Positions 32,058 to 42,717 of a stretch of DNA of 64,000 bases are shown here, one piece after another. This DNA is from Eutreptiella sp. 'Long Island Sound 2002' (taxonomy: Eukaryota > Euglenozoa > Euglenophyceae > Eutreptiales > Eutreptiaceae). The position numbers and the translations under genes were made by a program. Each line of letters begins with the position of its first letter. Within the stretch, counting starts at the first letter, position 1. The notes under the pieces are model-generated. The model did not search any database. It was not told where the DNA came from and worked only from the letters and a program-made list of their open reading frames with translations. The DNA is taken from positions 141,519,596 to 141,583,595 of the forward strand of contig OZ038381.1 of assembly GCA_964036045.1 (NCBI GenBank), written 5' to 3'.

Positions 32058-33345
32058 CGAATCCCTCCCCTACTTTGAGGGTCCTGGATGCGAAAAATCA
32101 GGTTGCAGGCACGTACACATCAGCAAAACACATTTCACAGCATGCGTATGCACCAAAATTGCCATTTCTCATGAACAAACGGCCAAAAATGGCCGTTTTT
32201 TTGTCAAAATGGTGTTTTTCGCCTTCAGCCAAGCAGCAAAAGACCCCGACCCCCTATTCTGAGGGTGTTTGAGGCAAAAGCCCTAGTTGTCTGGCCACAC
32301 AGATCACAAGAGCACATTTTACAGGATGCGTATGCGTCAAAATGTGCCATTTTTCATGAAAAAAGGGCCAAAAATGGCCGTTTTTTTGTCAAAATGGTGT
32401 TTTTCGCCTTCAGACAAGCAGCAAAAGACCCCGACCCCCTATTCTGAGGGTGCTTGAGGCAAAAGTCCTAGTTGTCTGGCCACACAGATCACAAGAGCAC
32501 ACTTTTTACAGGATGCGTATGCGTCAAAATGTGCCATTTTTCATGAAAAAAGGGCCAAAAATGGCCGTTTTTTTGTCAAAATTGAGTTTTTCGGCTTCAG
32601 ACAAGCAGCAAAAGACCCCGCCCCCCCCCCCCTTTGGAGAGTGCTGGATGCAAAAATGCAGGGTTTAGGCACACAAAGATCGTGAAAACACATTTTACTA
32701 CATACGTATGCACGAAAATGTGCCATTTGTCATGAAACAAACGGCCAAAAATGGCCATTTTTGGTCACAAATTATGTTTTTTGGCCTCAGACAAGGAGTT
32801 CTGAAACCCCCCTCCTATTTGGAGGTTGCTGGATTGCTCAAAAGCATGTTATTTGGACACATACATCGCCCAAACACAATTTACAGCATCTGTATGCACC
32901 AAAATGTGTCATTTTTCAACAAAAAACGGCAAAAAAGGCCACTTTTGGTTAAAAATTAATTTTTTTGGCCTCAGACAAGCAGTTCACCCCCCCCTATGTC
33001 CATTTTGAGGGTGCTGGTTGCAAGAAAGCAAGTTGTAAGGATACGCAGCACATAAAAATGCAATGTGCCGCAACAGTATGCACCCAAATGTGCCACGTTT
33101 CATCAAAAATAGGTCAGCTACACTAAAACACCAAATGTCAAGAATGTTATTGTGAATATTACCGCTGGCTTACATGGCCCAAATGCACATTTTCTACCCT
33201 GTATTATATCGTCAACAATAGTTTCACGACTAAAAATGTTTCACAAATGAAGTTCGGATGAGAGGAGATGTACAATTTTGCTACTAACTACTTAAAAGTT
33301 CGTTTTTGTTCATGCTGCAGGTTTCGGGATTTTTGACGTCATACA
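32058..33345. repeat. Satellite block 1: ~185-bp tandem units with GGCCAAAAATGGCC
   Basis: Units begin near 32,080, 32,264, 32,448, 32,636, 32,821 and 33,006 (spacing 184-188) at a phrase GAGGGTGCTGGATGCAAAA. Each contains the palindrome-like GGCCAAAAATGGCC followed by a T-run. The second and third units are nearly identical. About 340 bases of unique AT-rich DNA follow (33,010-33,345). The block sits inside the integrase core of gypsy-1, and a related block sits at the same place in gypsy-2. Confidence 0.8.
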
Positions 33346-34089
33346 GTCCTACATGCTTGCACATGCTCTTGAACCAGGAGCCCACGAAGTAACGCCCCCG
33401 GTCGCTGCAAATGACAGCTGAAATGTTGAAGATTGCCAGCCAGCGCCTAATCATGGCTTGCAGGATGGTCTTGGCTTGAAGACCCACTCCATGCCTGTCT
33501 TTCTTGTCCTTCTTCTTGGTCTTCTTGCCCAGAACCGCCACAATATACCCGCTATGTCGGTCCAAGGCGGAAATAATACAATCATATTTTTTCCCCTCAA
33601 TTGTGACCTCGCGCATGGCAAACACGTCCATGGCAATGGAGCGCATCGGTGCCTCAGGGATCTCCGTATAAACCAGGTTCCCAGCTTTGGAGTGGTTCCG
33701 GTTTTTCATGGCCCTACACACAGCACAATCGTTGAAATAAAGATTGAAGATTGCGCAGTATCCCTGAAGGAACTCAAACGTCCATTCAAGATCCCGTTGC
33801 ATCTTGTCCCGGCCCGGATGCACAAGTTCGGCGTTGTACTAGTGGTCAATGAGCGCCTCAACCCGGGTTTCCGGCACCAATAGCTTATCATTCAGGAAGA
33901 GCTTGTTCCCGTCCTCCATCAAGCCTTCAGGCCCCTCATTGTCCGATCCGGCACTCAGGGTGCTGCAATATTTATTCCAATACTCCCAGGCAACGTAATC
34001 CTCCGACCAATCCTCCATGAGCACCGACTCCACGTACTCAATGGGTACCATGAAATATTCCTCCAAAGTCTTTTCCTTTGGAACTCGAC
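33346..34089 (-). pseudogene. gypsy-1 integrase N-terminal and core fragment
   Basis: From the X junction: LEEYFMVPIEYVESVLMEDWSED linker, LLVPETRVEALIDH, the zinc-binding region HPGRDKMQRDL ... CAVCRAMKNRNH, AMDVFAMREVTIEGKKYDCI (first catalytic Asp), HSGYIVAVLGKKTKKKDKKDRHG, and VICSDRGRYFVGSWF (second catalytic Asp). Integrates element DNA. One stop near 33,839 splits the linker from the zinc region. The core is cut after CKHVG by the satellite block. Confidence 0.8.
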
Positions 34090-35160
34090 TAAGTAAGTAA
34101 GTAAGGACGGCCGCGTCCGCAGCCTCATCAGACTTCCCCTTGGTTATTTTATATGGTGGCCGCCTCTGGCGGGAAGGGGAGCTATCCACCATCAGTTCCC
34201 CTGGCGTCTCACCTCTCGGCCAACAACTTGTACCAGGTTCCCTTGAGGCTTGACCAGTGGTAGGTTACCTTCAGTCGCTGCCCTCAGGGGCGCTCCTTCT
34301 GGTCCCCTGTCGCAACATCCTCTTGTCTTTCCCCTCCTGCTCAGCCTTTAGGGCGGCTGCGGGCGGGTTTCCTGTGGATAGCCGTCGCTGTCAGCGCAGC
34401 ATTGCTCTCAACCACAGTCCACCACTCCCCATCCCTCACGGGCTGGAGTACCCACTCGGCTCCCGGATGCACTTGGTTGTCGTCCATCCGCAGCTGGATG
34501 CCAGGGGGCGACCTCCCCTACGTTCTCCCAGGTCCCGCTCATACGTGAACCTACGTGTACCCAGGCCTTTGACCCGGGGGCCTCAGGGTCAATGTTCACC
34601 CCTGCGGACACCTCACGGCTGTCCCGGAATCCACTGCATTTTTTGGACTTTCATGGCCAGGTTCCCCATGGTTGGCCCGTGGCCTCCACTCCATGGCGAC
34701 CAGTCCTGATCCCATGCGGCTGTTGCATGGCGCCTGTTGCCGCCCGCTCTAGCCTGCTCTGCTCAGATCGCTTTGCGACCCCCCATTCCGGTTCGCCTCA
34801 TCCTGTCCCTCGCCCCGCCCCCGCGCCCGGTTTCCCATCGTCTCCTGTTCTCGTCTCTCATCCCATGTTTATACCCCACCGGGCCGCCAGCAACCCCTCG
34901 GCGCGGGCTGACTGGATCCTCATCCATCTAGGGACTGTCTTGTGCCCCTGGCGCGCGTCACTCCCTTCTTTTCCCCGTCCTATCCTGGGGTCGCCGCCCT
35001 TGGCTTCTGGCACACCCGTGCCCCGTGTTACTTGGTGCTTGTTTGTTCTTGTGCCCCGTCCCTCATGCCGTGTTTATACCCCACCGGCCCGCCAACAACC
35101 CAGTTGCGCGGGCCCGAAGGACCGTTTCCTGCGCCTTGCACAGGTTGCTCCAATCGGTAC
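34090..35160 (-). mobile_element. Element X copy 2 with (TTAC)n tail, inserted in gypsy-1
   Basis: Starts at a short GTAA run (34,090-34,105) directly after gypsy-1 coding sequence and then matches copy 1 (3,784-4,740) with interruptions. A segment around TTTATACCCCACCGG(G/C)CCGCCA occurs twice (34,869 and 35,074), an internal duplication not present in copy 1. The 5' border is approximate and no target duplication was found. Confidence 0.6.
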
Positions 35161-35770
35161 CCCTGCTTTGGCGTTCTTCCCGCTCTGTGTTGGTTGCTAT
35201 CTTTTTTCTTGGGTCCTTCTTCTGTTCGCACCCTGTTGGCGGTCCCCCCTCACCACGCCCCTTCTGTGTGTCCTTTGCTGTGCTGGGTTCTGTGGTTTTT
35301 TATGTGTCTTCCTGCTTTTTTTGTACCCTCCTCCTTGCATGCACGCACGACAATGCTGCACCGGTCGTGTGCTGTTGCGACGCTTCTCTCGTGTCGTCTC
35401 CAGTCCTCCGCCCCCGTGGGGCTTTCGCCTTGGCGGTTGCCGGCCAAGCCAGGCGGGTGTCCTTCCCCTGCCTCATCCCCTCGGTGCTCTCCGCTACGCC
35501 CCTCCCCCCGTTGAGTGCCTCTCGCGCTTCTCCTCTTACTGCTCCTCAGCGGCCCTGTGTGCAACTTGCTGCTCCTCTGCGTGCCACGGTTGTATCTTTC
35601 TCGCCCACACATGCCTCCCCGCTGGCGCCCAATCCTCCTCCCGGTAGGCCAACTTGGGTGGTCTCCTGAGGTACCCCTTCAGGGGGATTTCCCCGTCGTC
35701 CGTCCCCGCCGGCCTCCCCTCCTTACGCCCTCATTTTGATCAGGTACTGCATACAGTGGTTGTCCCCAGT
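35161..35770. other. Pyrimidine-rich stretch without a supported gene
   Basis: C/T-rich plus strand. Long open frames are compositional. Nothing recognised. Confidence 0.3.
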
Positions 35771-35933
35771 TTGACCCAGTTGAACTCTGAAGGGGTGCGG
35801 TTGAACCGCTAAACCGCGGTTGAACCACAGTTAGAGCACTGCAAGCGCTGGCGGCGCCAGCGCCGGGCACTTTTCTCAATGAAATATTACCACAACCACC
35901 TGAAACTGACGCGTGACAAACATTTTTTAAGAA

Positions 35934-36191
35934 ATGTCCCAGCACTGGCTGCAAGTGGTGAACAACCACTACAGCGGGTGGGGGGACCAACAGCTAGTGG
36001 ACGATTTCCTCACCTTTTTTCGCACTAACGGGAGGACAGAACGCCTATGGAAACAACTTGCTGACCGAATTGATAATACACAGAGGGCTCCAAAACAGAC
36101 AAAAAGGGCTACAAAAAAGGCATTCACAGGATCCGAGGCTGTGTGCATTATTTTGGACCTTGGGATGCCCAGACAAAGGCATGTGGCATAA
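35934..36191 (+). CDS. 85-residue ORF at the start of the transposon relic
   Basis: ATG 35,934 to stop 36,189-36,191. Starts MSQHWLQVVNNHYSGWGDQQ, helical and Trp-containing at first, Lys/Arg-rich later (RAPKQTKRATKKAFTG). Could be the N-terminal DNA-binding part of the transposase, separated from the rest by ~190 bases carrying GGTTGAACC repeats. Not recognised as a family. Confidence 0.35.
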   Translation: MSQHWLQVVNNHYSGWGDQQLVDDFLTFFRTNGRTERLWKQLADRIDNTQRAPKQTKRATKKAFTGSEAVCIILDLGMPRQRHVA

Positions 36192-36385
36192 TGCACACAT
36201 GCCTGCAAGTGGTTCAACGTGGTTCAGCGGTGTGGTTGAACCCTTAACAAAAATTATGAATTCTGATTGTGCGTCATGACAACGGTTGCACGGCGAAATG
36301 ATCGCTTCATCTTGCCCAAAGCATGAACATATGAGTTGTAACGTGTTGCCCGTGTCAAGAATGCGAATACTTTGTCGTTTGTACC

Positions 36386-37132
36386 ATGGGACGCTTGTTG
36401 GTGCCTCGAGCGCACCCCATTCAGCCGCAGGTTCAACCGCGCACTTCATCTACATTCCTTGGTTCAACCGTCCCTAAGTACAAGAAGCTTATTTCGCTGG
36501 CCGATGCCAAAGAGAAGAAAACCCGTGCAAGCACCGTCCCATGGACACATTGCTTTCGGTCGTATGCAACGATGGATAAAGCATCGTCCACATTACGTGA
36601 GAGACAAGTACTAAAATCGACCATAAAAGATGGAAGAGTTGGGGTTCGTTAAGATGTGGATGATTGGATACAATATATAGGTGATCAAAGGGATGTGCTA
36701 GAAGAAATGCACTTCCAAAGATGTAGGAATGATCACCCCTATGTATTTATAGTGCGTGGTGATGGGCTTCCATATTGAGCAAGGTCATGGTGCCAAATTG
36801 CATGTGGGTTTGCGAGCCACATGCAAAAAGCAAGAACCTTGCTCTACAATAGGACCCCTGACCTTGCTCTCGTAAGTGAGCATAAAATGGATCTTGTGCG
36901 TGTAGTCTGTGGAGAGACAATCAAAGGGTCAACAAGGCGCAAGAAGGGTCAAAGTTCCCAAAGGGAATCCAAACAAGGCGCAGGGGTGTATGTCACCACG
37001 TCTAGCAAAAAGTGGATGGTGAAGCCGTGCGGTTTCACCGACGCAGCCGCCGCCACTGGTGCCGCCGCCACCACCGCCATGAAATATGATCCAAGAGAAA
37101 GAGGTCTCGAGTGTTTTGCAACAATGAGGTAA
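36386..37132 (+). pseudogene. Transposase-like relic with two in-frame stops
   Basis: A single frame of about 249 codons runs through two stops (TAA 36,650-36,652 and TGA near 36,776). It contains WIQYIGDQRDVLEE, a striking block PYVFIVRGDGLP followed by a stop and ARSWCQIACGFASHMQKART, then LALVSEHKMDLV, and later Gly/Ala-rich sequence. The VRGDG block followed by a Trp/Phe-rich strand resembles transposase-like proteins of protist genomes; the exact superfamily is not certain. Confidence 0.4.
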
Positions 37133-37300
37133 AATGGATCTCAAATACATTCTTTTCAGGGGGTGTGGCATCTCTTGGAGGGCTGAAAAATAGCGGCTTT
37201 CAGGTTTCTACTTAACAATCTGATCCTGTACCATGATAGGGTTTCAATCATGGGGAAGCGGTAGTTAAAGTGTGCGGTTGAACCCAGTTGAACGACTGTT

Positions 37301-39378
37301 TCACTTGGGGAATTTGAGGGTACCTGATCGAAATGAGCATGTAGGGCTCCATCAGCTCCCTGGTGGTTGGGCGGGGCGGCTGGGACGGCTCAATGCGGGT
37401 CTTTGGCATGTTGTCGGTCTGTGGGTGACATGGTGTCCATGCCTGCCCCATTTTGCCCCCTGTGCCCCTCCCTCCGCGTGTTCTTTTGCGCAACCTGTGT
37501 CTGCGCCAGCCCCCGCCCCTCTGCGTCACGCGTGCCGTGGTCGCCGCCGCTGGCGCGCGCCCTCCGTGTGTCACCTGCTCCCTGCCTCCTTGGCCCTGCC
37601 TTGCCGCCCTAACCCCTCTCTCTCTGCCTTGTCTTCCCATCCCGCCCACTACCCACACCTCTCTTCCCAATCCTGAGATATATAGAGTTTTATCCGACCT
37701 CGGGCATCGAACCCCATCCTCCCCCGCGGCCCCCCCGCCATCTCGATCTCGAGGGGTGCTGCCTGAAGGAAACAGTCAGATTCCCCTGCGTTGTACACTG
37801 TTCGAAGTAGACGACACGTGGGTGTCAGCAATGGAGCCGACGTCTCAGGTCGGTCACCAGCCCGCACCTGGAAACTGCAGCCAGGCCGCTCGCGAAGGCA
37901 TAGCCTCTCTTTCTTGCCCAGCCAAGTTCCGCTGCCGGACGTGATTGGCCGCTCCAAGGCACAAGGTTCACGTCAGCTGGAGAAGCGGGCCTCGGCTGAG
38001 GTGACGCCTGGATGCCCGCGGCCAGAGGTCGGCTGGGACAGGCCATTCAAGTCCATGACCGTGGCGTGCTCTGCCGCCAGGACTGATGCCCCGGCCCTTG
38101 GAGCAACCGCATCTGTCGAAGGCACACTACCAGTGTACCTATGCCCCTGTGCGGCATTTGCATTATTTACCAGCGGTGTGTAGCCGAAGTGACCAGCTGC
38201 GTTGATGCGGTACGGAGCCATGCCAATCGGATCAGAGCCTCCTGATGGGGGCTTGTCCCGGTTCAGTCACCAAGGTTGCGTGCTCCGTTGCACAACTTCG
38301 CTGGGTGTTCCATGGAGTCCATGGCCACCAGTGGCATGGCGCATCCCGGGTCGGCGGAGGCCGAAGCGTCAGAGCACAGGTCACGTGTAAGTCGGACGGT
38401 ACTACTGCCGCACCATCTCGCCAAGCCGAGAGCCATGTCGCCAGGCAGCCTGTCAGCGGATAGCCCAGACTCTCCAGCTGTCAGATGGAAAAGACAACTC
38501 TACAGGGGCGCCACCAAGATTCGGCCCCACAGCACCGGAGGTGAGAACAGCAGCGTTGCCCCTGGCTTTTCCCGGCAATGTCTGCAAGAATGCGTGCTGA
38601 ATAGCCAGCCAAGACCCTGGTGCCCGCATGTCGGAATATTAGATTTGTCTGCCCGTTTGCCACTCCCGCAGGGCAGAGCCGAGTGTCACCCGACAGGCAC
38701 AGCACCGCACATCTCATGGCACCCGTTGGGATTCCGGCGGAATTCTGCACGCATCGCCCGCTGGTCCACCCTGCAGATTCCAGGCGTCGCTACCGTCGGG
38801 GCTCCGCTGTGCACACGCCCTCAACGGGGTTCCTGGGGCTGGGGCTGCTGGAGGGCCGTCCCGCTGCTCCATCTGCCTCCGCATCTGCAGCCAGTCCCCT
38901 CGGGGGGCAGACAGACACCGCTTATACTCCAGCCCTCGCTTCGGACTTCGAAGCCCTCCACTGTCTCGCCGTACGCCTCCCGTATCCCCCAGAGGCAAGC
39001 ATGCAGAGTGGTCCGCACCGCAGGCTGTCGTCTTTCAGCCTGGCTGCGCCGCAAGCATCAGCCAGCGATCCCGCATCCCACTATTGCGGCCGCTGCGGAC
39101 ATTGATCTGGTTCTCAGCCTGGCGTCGGGGGTCAATGTGCTCGATGTCCGCCCCTCTGTCTTCCTTTTCCCCTTGTGGCCCAGCGCAACCTCCACTATGG
39201 GCATCTTTATCTCACCTCCGTGCCCGCCGCATCCCCGTGACTGCCCCGTGCCTCCAGCATCCCCTCTTTGCCCCGCCGACCACAGCCCTGCGGTGTCGAT
39301 GACTCGAGCCCACACATCCCGCAAGCCTTGCAGCAGCCCCCCTCAACGTCCTCCGGCGTCTGCCCTCCCGTCCTCCTT
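37301..39378. other. GC-rich insertion, left part; coding status unclear
   Basis: No domain recognised on either strand. A 449-codon plus-strand frame (38,276-39,625) is Pro/Ser-rich and overlaps better-looking minus-strand frames, so it is probably a shadow. Minus-strand blocks such as YRINAAGHFGYTPLVNNAN (38,220) and MPIVEVALGHKGKRKTEG (39,200) look protein-like but are isolated. Confidence 0.3.
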
Positions 39379-40485
39379 TCACCCCCGTGGGCCCGGTTCA
39401 TCATCTTGCCGCTCATACGGATGGTCTTTCCCTCCGCCCCACGCCGCGCCATTGCCTTGTCCCCTGTCCCCTTCAGTACCACGCCTCCCTCCCAGCAACT
39501 CTCTCAGCATCTGCACCCTGGGCTTTCTCCCCCTTTCCCCAAGACCCTCCAGGTCCCCCCCCGGGAGCGCCTCCCCGAGCATCCTCCTCCACCTGTCCTC
39601 CGCCGTCTCCGGCCCCGTGTCCTGAGGCCTCCGCGCCCTGTGGACCAGGTCCCGGAACGGGTGGGTCCCGCACCGCTCCCGTCCCCCTCTCGTCCTCCCT
39701 GCCCACTTTACATAGCGGATCAACTCCGCCATCTCGCCTGTCCTCCACCCCCGAACCGTCCCCGGCTCCCTCCGCGCAGGATGCCGCACATAATGCCGCG
39801 GCAGCGGCAACACTGAACTACAGTCCGTCAGCGTTGGCTCCGGGCTGCAGCTGGCGGGCCGCGGCGCCCTCGTTGCGGCCCCTGCTCTCTGATCCTCCAC
39901 GCCTTGCCGCTTGTGCCGCGCATGCCCACTCTCGTCTCCTTCCCCGCTTGCCCTTTTCTCTGACATTGACCGTCACTCCTTATTTGTGGGGGGGGGTGTC
40001 CCCCTCTGGGTCCAGGATGACCCGGTGCCCCCTGCGGGCCGCTGACGCCTCCACGTCCCTCATTCTGCGCTCCTGCTCCGCCACCTCCCTGTCTCCTTCC
40101 TCCAGCCTTGCTGCCTCGCCCCTGATCCTCTTCCAGGCCCGCTTCTGTTCCTCCCTCTCTGCCTCCGGCGGGATACCCGGCAGCCTCAATGGCTGCAACA
40201 GGAGGCGACCCTCCCTCCCCTTGCTCCCCTGCGCCCGTTCCCCTGGTCGCTCGCCGTCCCGCTCTGCCCTCTCCACTCACTCCAGCCTCCTCCTAATATC
40301 CGCCAAAGCGCGCTGCAGCTCCGCGACTGCCTGCGCCACTGCTCTCCTCGGGGTGCCCTGCGCCCTTGCCTGCACCCCTGTCGCCTCGGCCGCCTCCCCA
40401 ATCGCCCGTGGCTCCCTCTCCTGCAGCCTCCACTCCTCCTCCCCTACCCTCTCCCATGCCCTCCTGAGGTCCACCCTCTTCCTTC
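39379..40485 (-). pseudogene. Unrecognised charged coiled-coil protein relic
   Basis: Minus-strand reading from 40,485: LRRAWERVGEEEWRLQEREP, AVAQAVAELQRALADIRRRLE, a TGA at 40,279, then the same frame continues (EREEQKRAWKRIRGEAARLEE, VAEQERRMRDVEASAARRG) to 39,980. A second frame of 195 codons (39,966-39,379) follows with MAELIRYVKWAGRTRGG. The Glu/Arg/Ala heptad-like pattern indicates coiled coil. It ends abruptly at 40,485 against an LTR remnant, so the whole 37.3-40.5 kb block was probably inserted there. Could be a gag-like protein or a host fragment. Confidence 0.4.
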
Positions 40486-40576
40486 CCTGTAAGCGTGTAA
40501 GTATGAAAACTCTTTTGGGTTGGTAAAACTGAAACCTAGCGAGGAACCCCCCCCCGTTGAAACTCTTCGGTAAAAC
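40486..40576. repeat. Remnant of the nested LTR (right end only)
   Basis: CCTGTAAGCGTGTAAG, GGTTGGTAAAACTGAAACCTA and a C-run followed by GAAACTCTTCG, matching the last ~90 bases of the LTR at 31,820-31,917 and again followed by GTAAAACGCT of the gypsy integrase. Confidence 0.75.
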
Positions 40577-40690
40577 GCTGCAAAGAGAGTGAAACACATT
40601 CCTCCCTGGCTCCTCGATGTGCAATTGGCGGAACTTCTAGAAGGTTTGCCTCCCGGCGACCTCCGCGGGGCCGCTTGACCGGCTGTGATA
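40577..40690 (-). pseudogene. gypsy-2 integrase middle fragment
   Basis: Encodes KTVVYHSRSSGPAEV followed by the HIEEPGRNVFHSL block, equivalent to 31,918-32,057 of gypsy-1. Confidence 0.65.
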
Positions 40691-41610
40691 CACCACGGTC
40701 TTGGCCTGACGAATCCCCCCCCTACATTGAGGGTCCTGGATCCAAAACATCAGATTGTAGGCACGCGCAGATCAGGAAAACACATTTTGCAGCATGCTTA
40801 TGCACCCAAATTGGCATTTTTCATGAAACAAACGGCCACAAATGGCCGTTTTTGGTGCAAAATTGAGTAATTAGGCTTCAGACAAATCAGTTGAGAACCC
40901 CCCTTATTTTGAGGGTGCTGGAGACGAAATGTCATGTTGTATGGGCACGGAGATCACAAACGCACTTTTCACAGCATGTGTATGCGCCAAAAGCTGCCAT
41001 TTTCCATGAAAACGCAGGCAAAAATGACCCTCTTTGGTCAAAAATTAAGTGTTTTGGCCTCAGCCAAGGAATTGCAGACCACCCCTCTATTTGGAGGGTT
41101 CAGGATGCAAAGAATCATGTTGAATGGACACACAGATCGCCCAAACACAGTTTATAGCACCTGTATGCACCGAAATGTGTCATTTTGCAACAAAAAACGG
41201 CATAAAATGGCCACTTTTGGTCAAAAAAATTTCTTTTTGCCTCAGACAACCAGTTGAACCCCCCCCCTCCCTCCATTTTGCGGGTGCTGGTTGCAAGAAA
41301 GCAAGTTGTAAGGATACGCAGAGCATGAAAATGCAATGTGCCGCAGCAGTATGCACCCAAATGTGCCATGTTTCATCAAAAATAGGTCAAGTACAATAGA
41401 ACACCAAATGGCAAGAATTTTATTGCGAATACTACTGGTGGCTTACGTGGCCCAAATACACATTGTCTACCCTGTATTATATCATCCACAATGGTTTTGT
41501 GACTAAAAATACTTACAAAAATCAAGTTCGGACAAGAAGAGATGTACAATTTTGCTACTAACTACTTAAATGTGTGATATGTTCATGCTGCAGGTTTAGG
41601 GATGTTTCGA
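40691..41610. repeat. Satellite block 2: ~185-bp tandem units
   Basis: Units at about 40,726, 40,912, 41,097 and 41,280 (spacing 183-186), related to block 1 and including GGCC-AAAATGGCC cores, followed by about 250 bases of shared AT-rich DNA. Lies at the same point of the integrase gene as in gypsy-1, with one or two fewer units. Confidence 0.8.
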
Positions 41611-42717
41611 CGTCATAAATTCCTATGTGCTTGGACATGCTCTTGAACCGGGCGCTCACGATTTGACTCCCCCCATTGCTGCAAATGTCACCTGGAACGT
41701 GGAAGATTGTCAGCCAGTGCCTAATCATGGCTTGAACGACGGTCTTGGCTTGAAGACCCACTCCATGCTTGTCTTTCTTGTCCTTCTTCTTGGTCTTTTT
41801 GCCTGGAACCGCCACAATGTACCTGCTATGTCAGTCCACGGCGGAAGTAATACAATCATTTTCTTTCTCCTCAATCGTGACCTTGGGCATGGCAAACACG
41901 TCCATGGCAATGGAACACATTGGTGCCTCGGGGATCTCCGTATAAACCAGGCTTCCCGCTGTGGAGTGGTTCCGGTTTATCATGGCCCTACACACAGCAC
42001 AATCGTTGAAATAAGGATTTATGATTGCGTAGTATCCCGGAGGGAACTCAAACATGCAATCGAGATCTCGTTGCATCTTGTGGCGGCCCGGATGCATAAG
42101 TTGGGCGTTGTGCGAGTGGTAAATGAGCGCCTCAACCCGGTTTTGCGGCACCAATAGCTTATCATTGAGGAAGAGCTTGTCCCCGTCCTCCGTAAAGCCT
42201 TCAGGCCACTCATCCTCCCATGGGGCACTCATGGCGTTCCGATATTTATTCCAATGCTCCGAGGCAACGTAATCCTCCGACCAATCCTCCATGATCACCG
42301 GCTCCACATACTCAATGGGTACCATGAGACATTCTTCCAAAGTCTCTTCTGTGAGAACCGAAACTCCGGCATCTTGTCGTCGGCTCAAGTCCACCTTGGA
42401 TGATATGAGCACAAAGCACTTTGATGTCACCCTCTTCCATGGCCTTCTTGAGCTCAATGATCGGATTGGTCTCCTTCCTTTCCTCAGCATCTCCATGGCT
42501 TGATATGTCCATCCAAGCCTTGGTGGAGGGATAGCCCTAACGTCTGAGGCAATCAGCTACAGTGTTGTTCTTCCCGGGGCAATATGCGACGCTCAATTTG
42601 AACTTCGCAAATATCTGGTGCCATGGAACGTGCCTTGCAGCTGGACCCGAGAAGGTATCCACATGCTCCTTGTGCCAGCTCTGAACTGATGATCGGTGGA
42701 TACCACCACGGGTTGAA
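41611..42717 (-). pseudogene. gypsy-2 RNase H end, linker and integrase core fragment
   Basis: RNase H end with STDHQ and LSVAYCPGKNN, TVADCL, linker (LEECLMVPIEYVEPVIMEDW), zinc-binding region (HPGRHKMQRDL ... CAVCRAMINRNH), AMDVFAMPKVTIEE (first catalytic Asp) and VPGDICSNGGSQIVSARF, where the second catalytic Asp region SDRG has become SNGG. One stop after SAVD. Frame shifts in the RNase H end. Confidence 0.75.
42570..42717. repeat. Left copy of ~150-bp target-site duplication around LINE-U copy C
   Basis: 148 bases from CTTCCCGGGG to CGGGTTGAA, gypsy RNase H sequence, repeated at 46,326-46,477 with roughly 9 % divergence. It ends exactly where the (GGTA)n tail of copy C starts. Confidence 0.85.

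Larger units (their letters stand above)
27458..34089 (-). mobile_element. gypsy-1, Ty3/gypsy chromovirus (3' part), split by two nested insertions
   Basis: On the minus strand: RNase H-integrase linker and integrase zinc/core region (34,089-33,346), satellite block (33,345-32,058), integrase middle (32,057-31,918), nested LTR element (31,917-28,246), then integrase C-terminus and chromodomain (28,245-27,458). Gag, protease and RT are absent, cut off by element X at 34,090. Both nested insertions also occur at the same places in gypsy-2. Confidence 0.8.
35771..37300 (+). mobile_element. DNA-transposon relic with clustered GGTTGAACC motifs
   Basis: GGTTGAACC or its complement occurs at 35,799, 35,818, 36,234, 36,430, 36,461 and 37,276, with variants CCCAGTTGAAC at about 35,776 and 37,285. 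Such clustered short motifs near the ends are typical subterminal transposase-binding repeats of cut-and-paste elements. Between them lie a plus-strand coding relic (36,386-37,132) and a short upstream ORF. Exact termini, inverted repeats and target duplication could not be fixed. Confidence 0.45.

Noticed and set aside
32058-33345. Satellite block as an intron of the integrase gene
   Set aside because: Boundaries lack a consistent GT-AG pair in both copies and the block consists of tandem repeats; insertion is the simpler reading.
38276-39625. 449-codon plus-strand open frame
   Set aside because: Pro/Ser-rich low complexity in GC-rich DNA, overlapped by minus-strand frames with better protein character; no domain or conservation.
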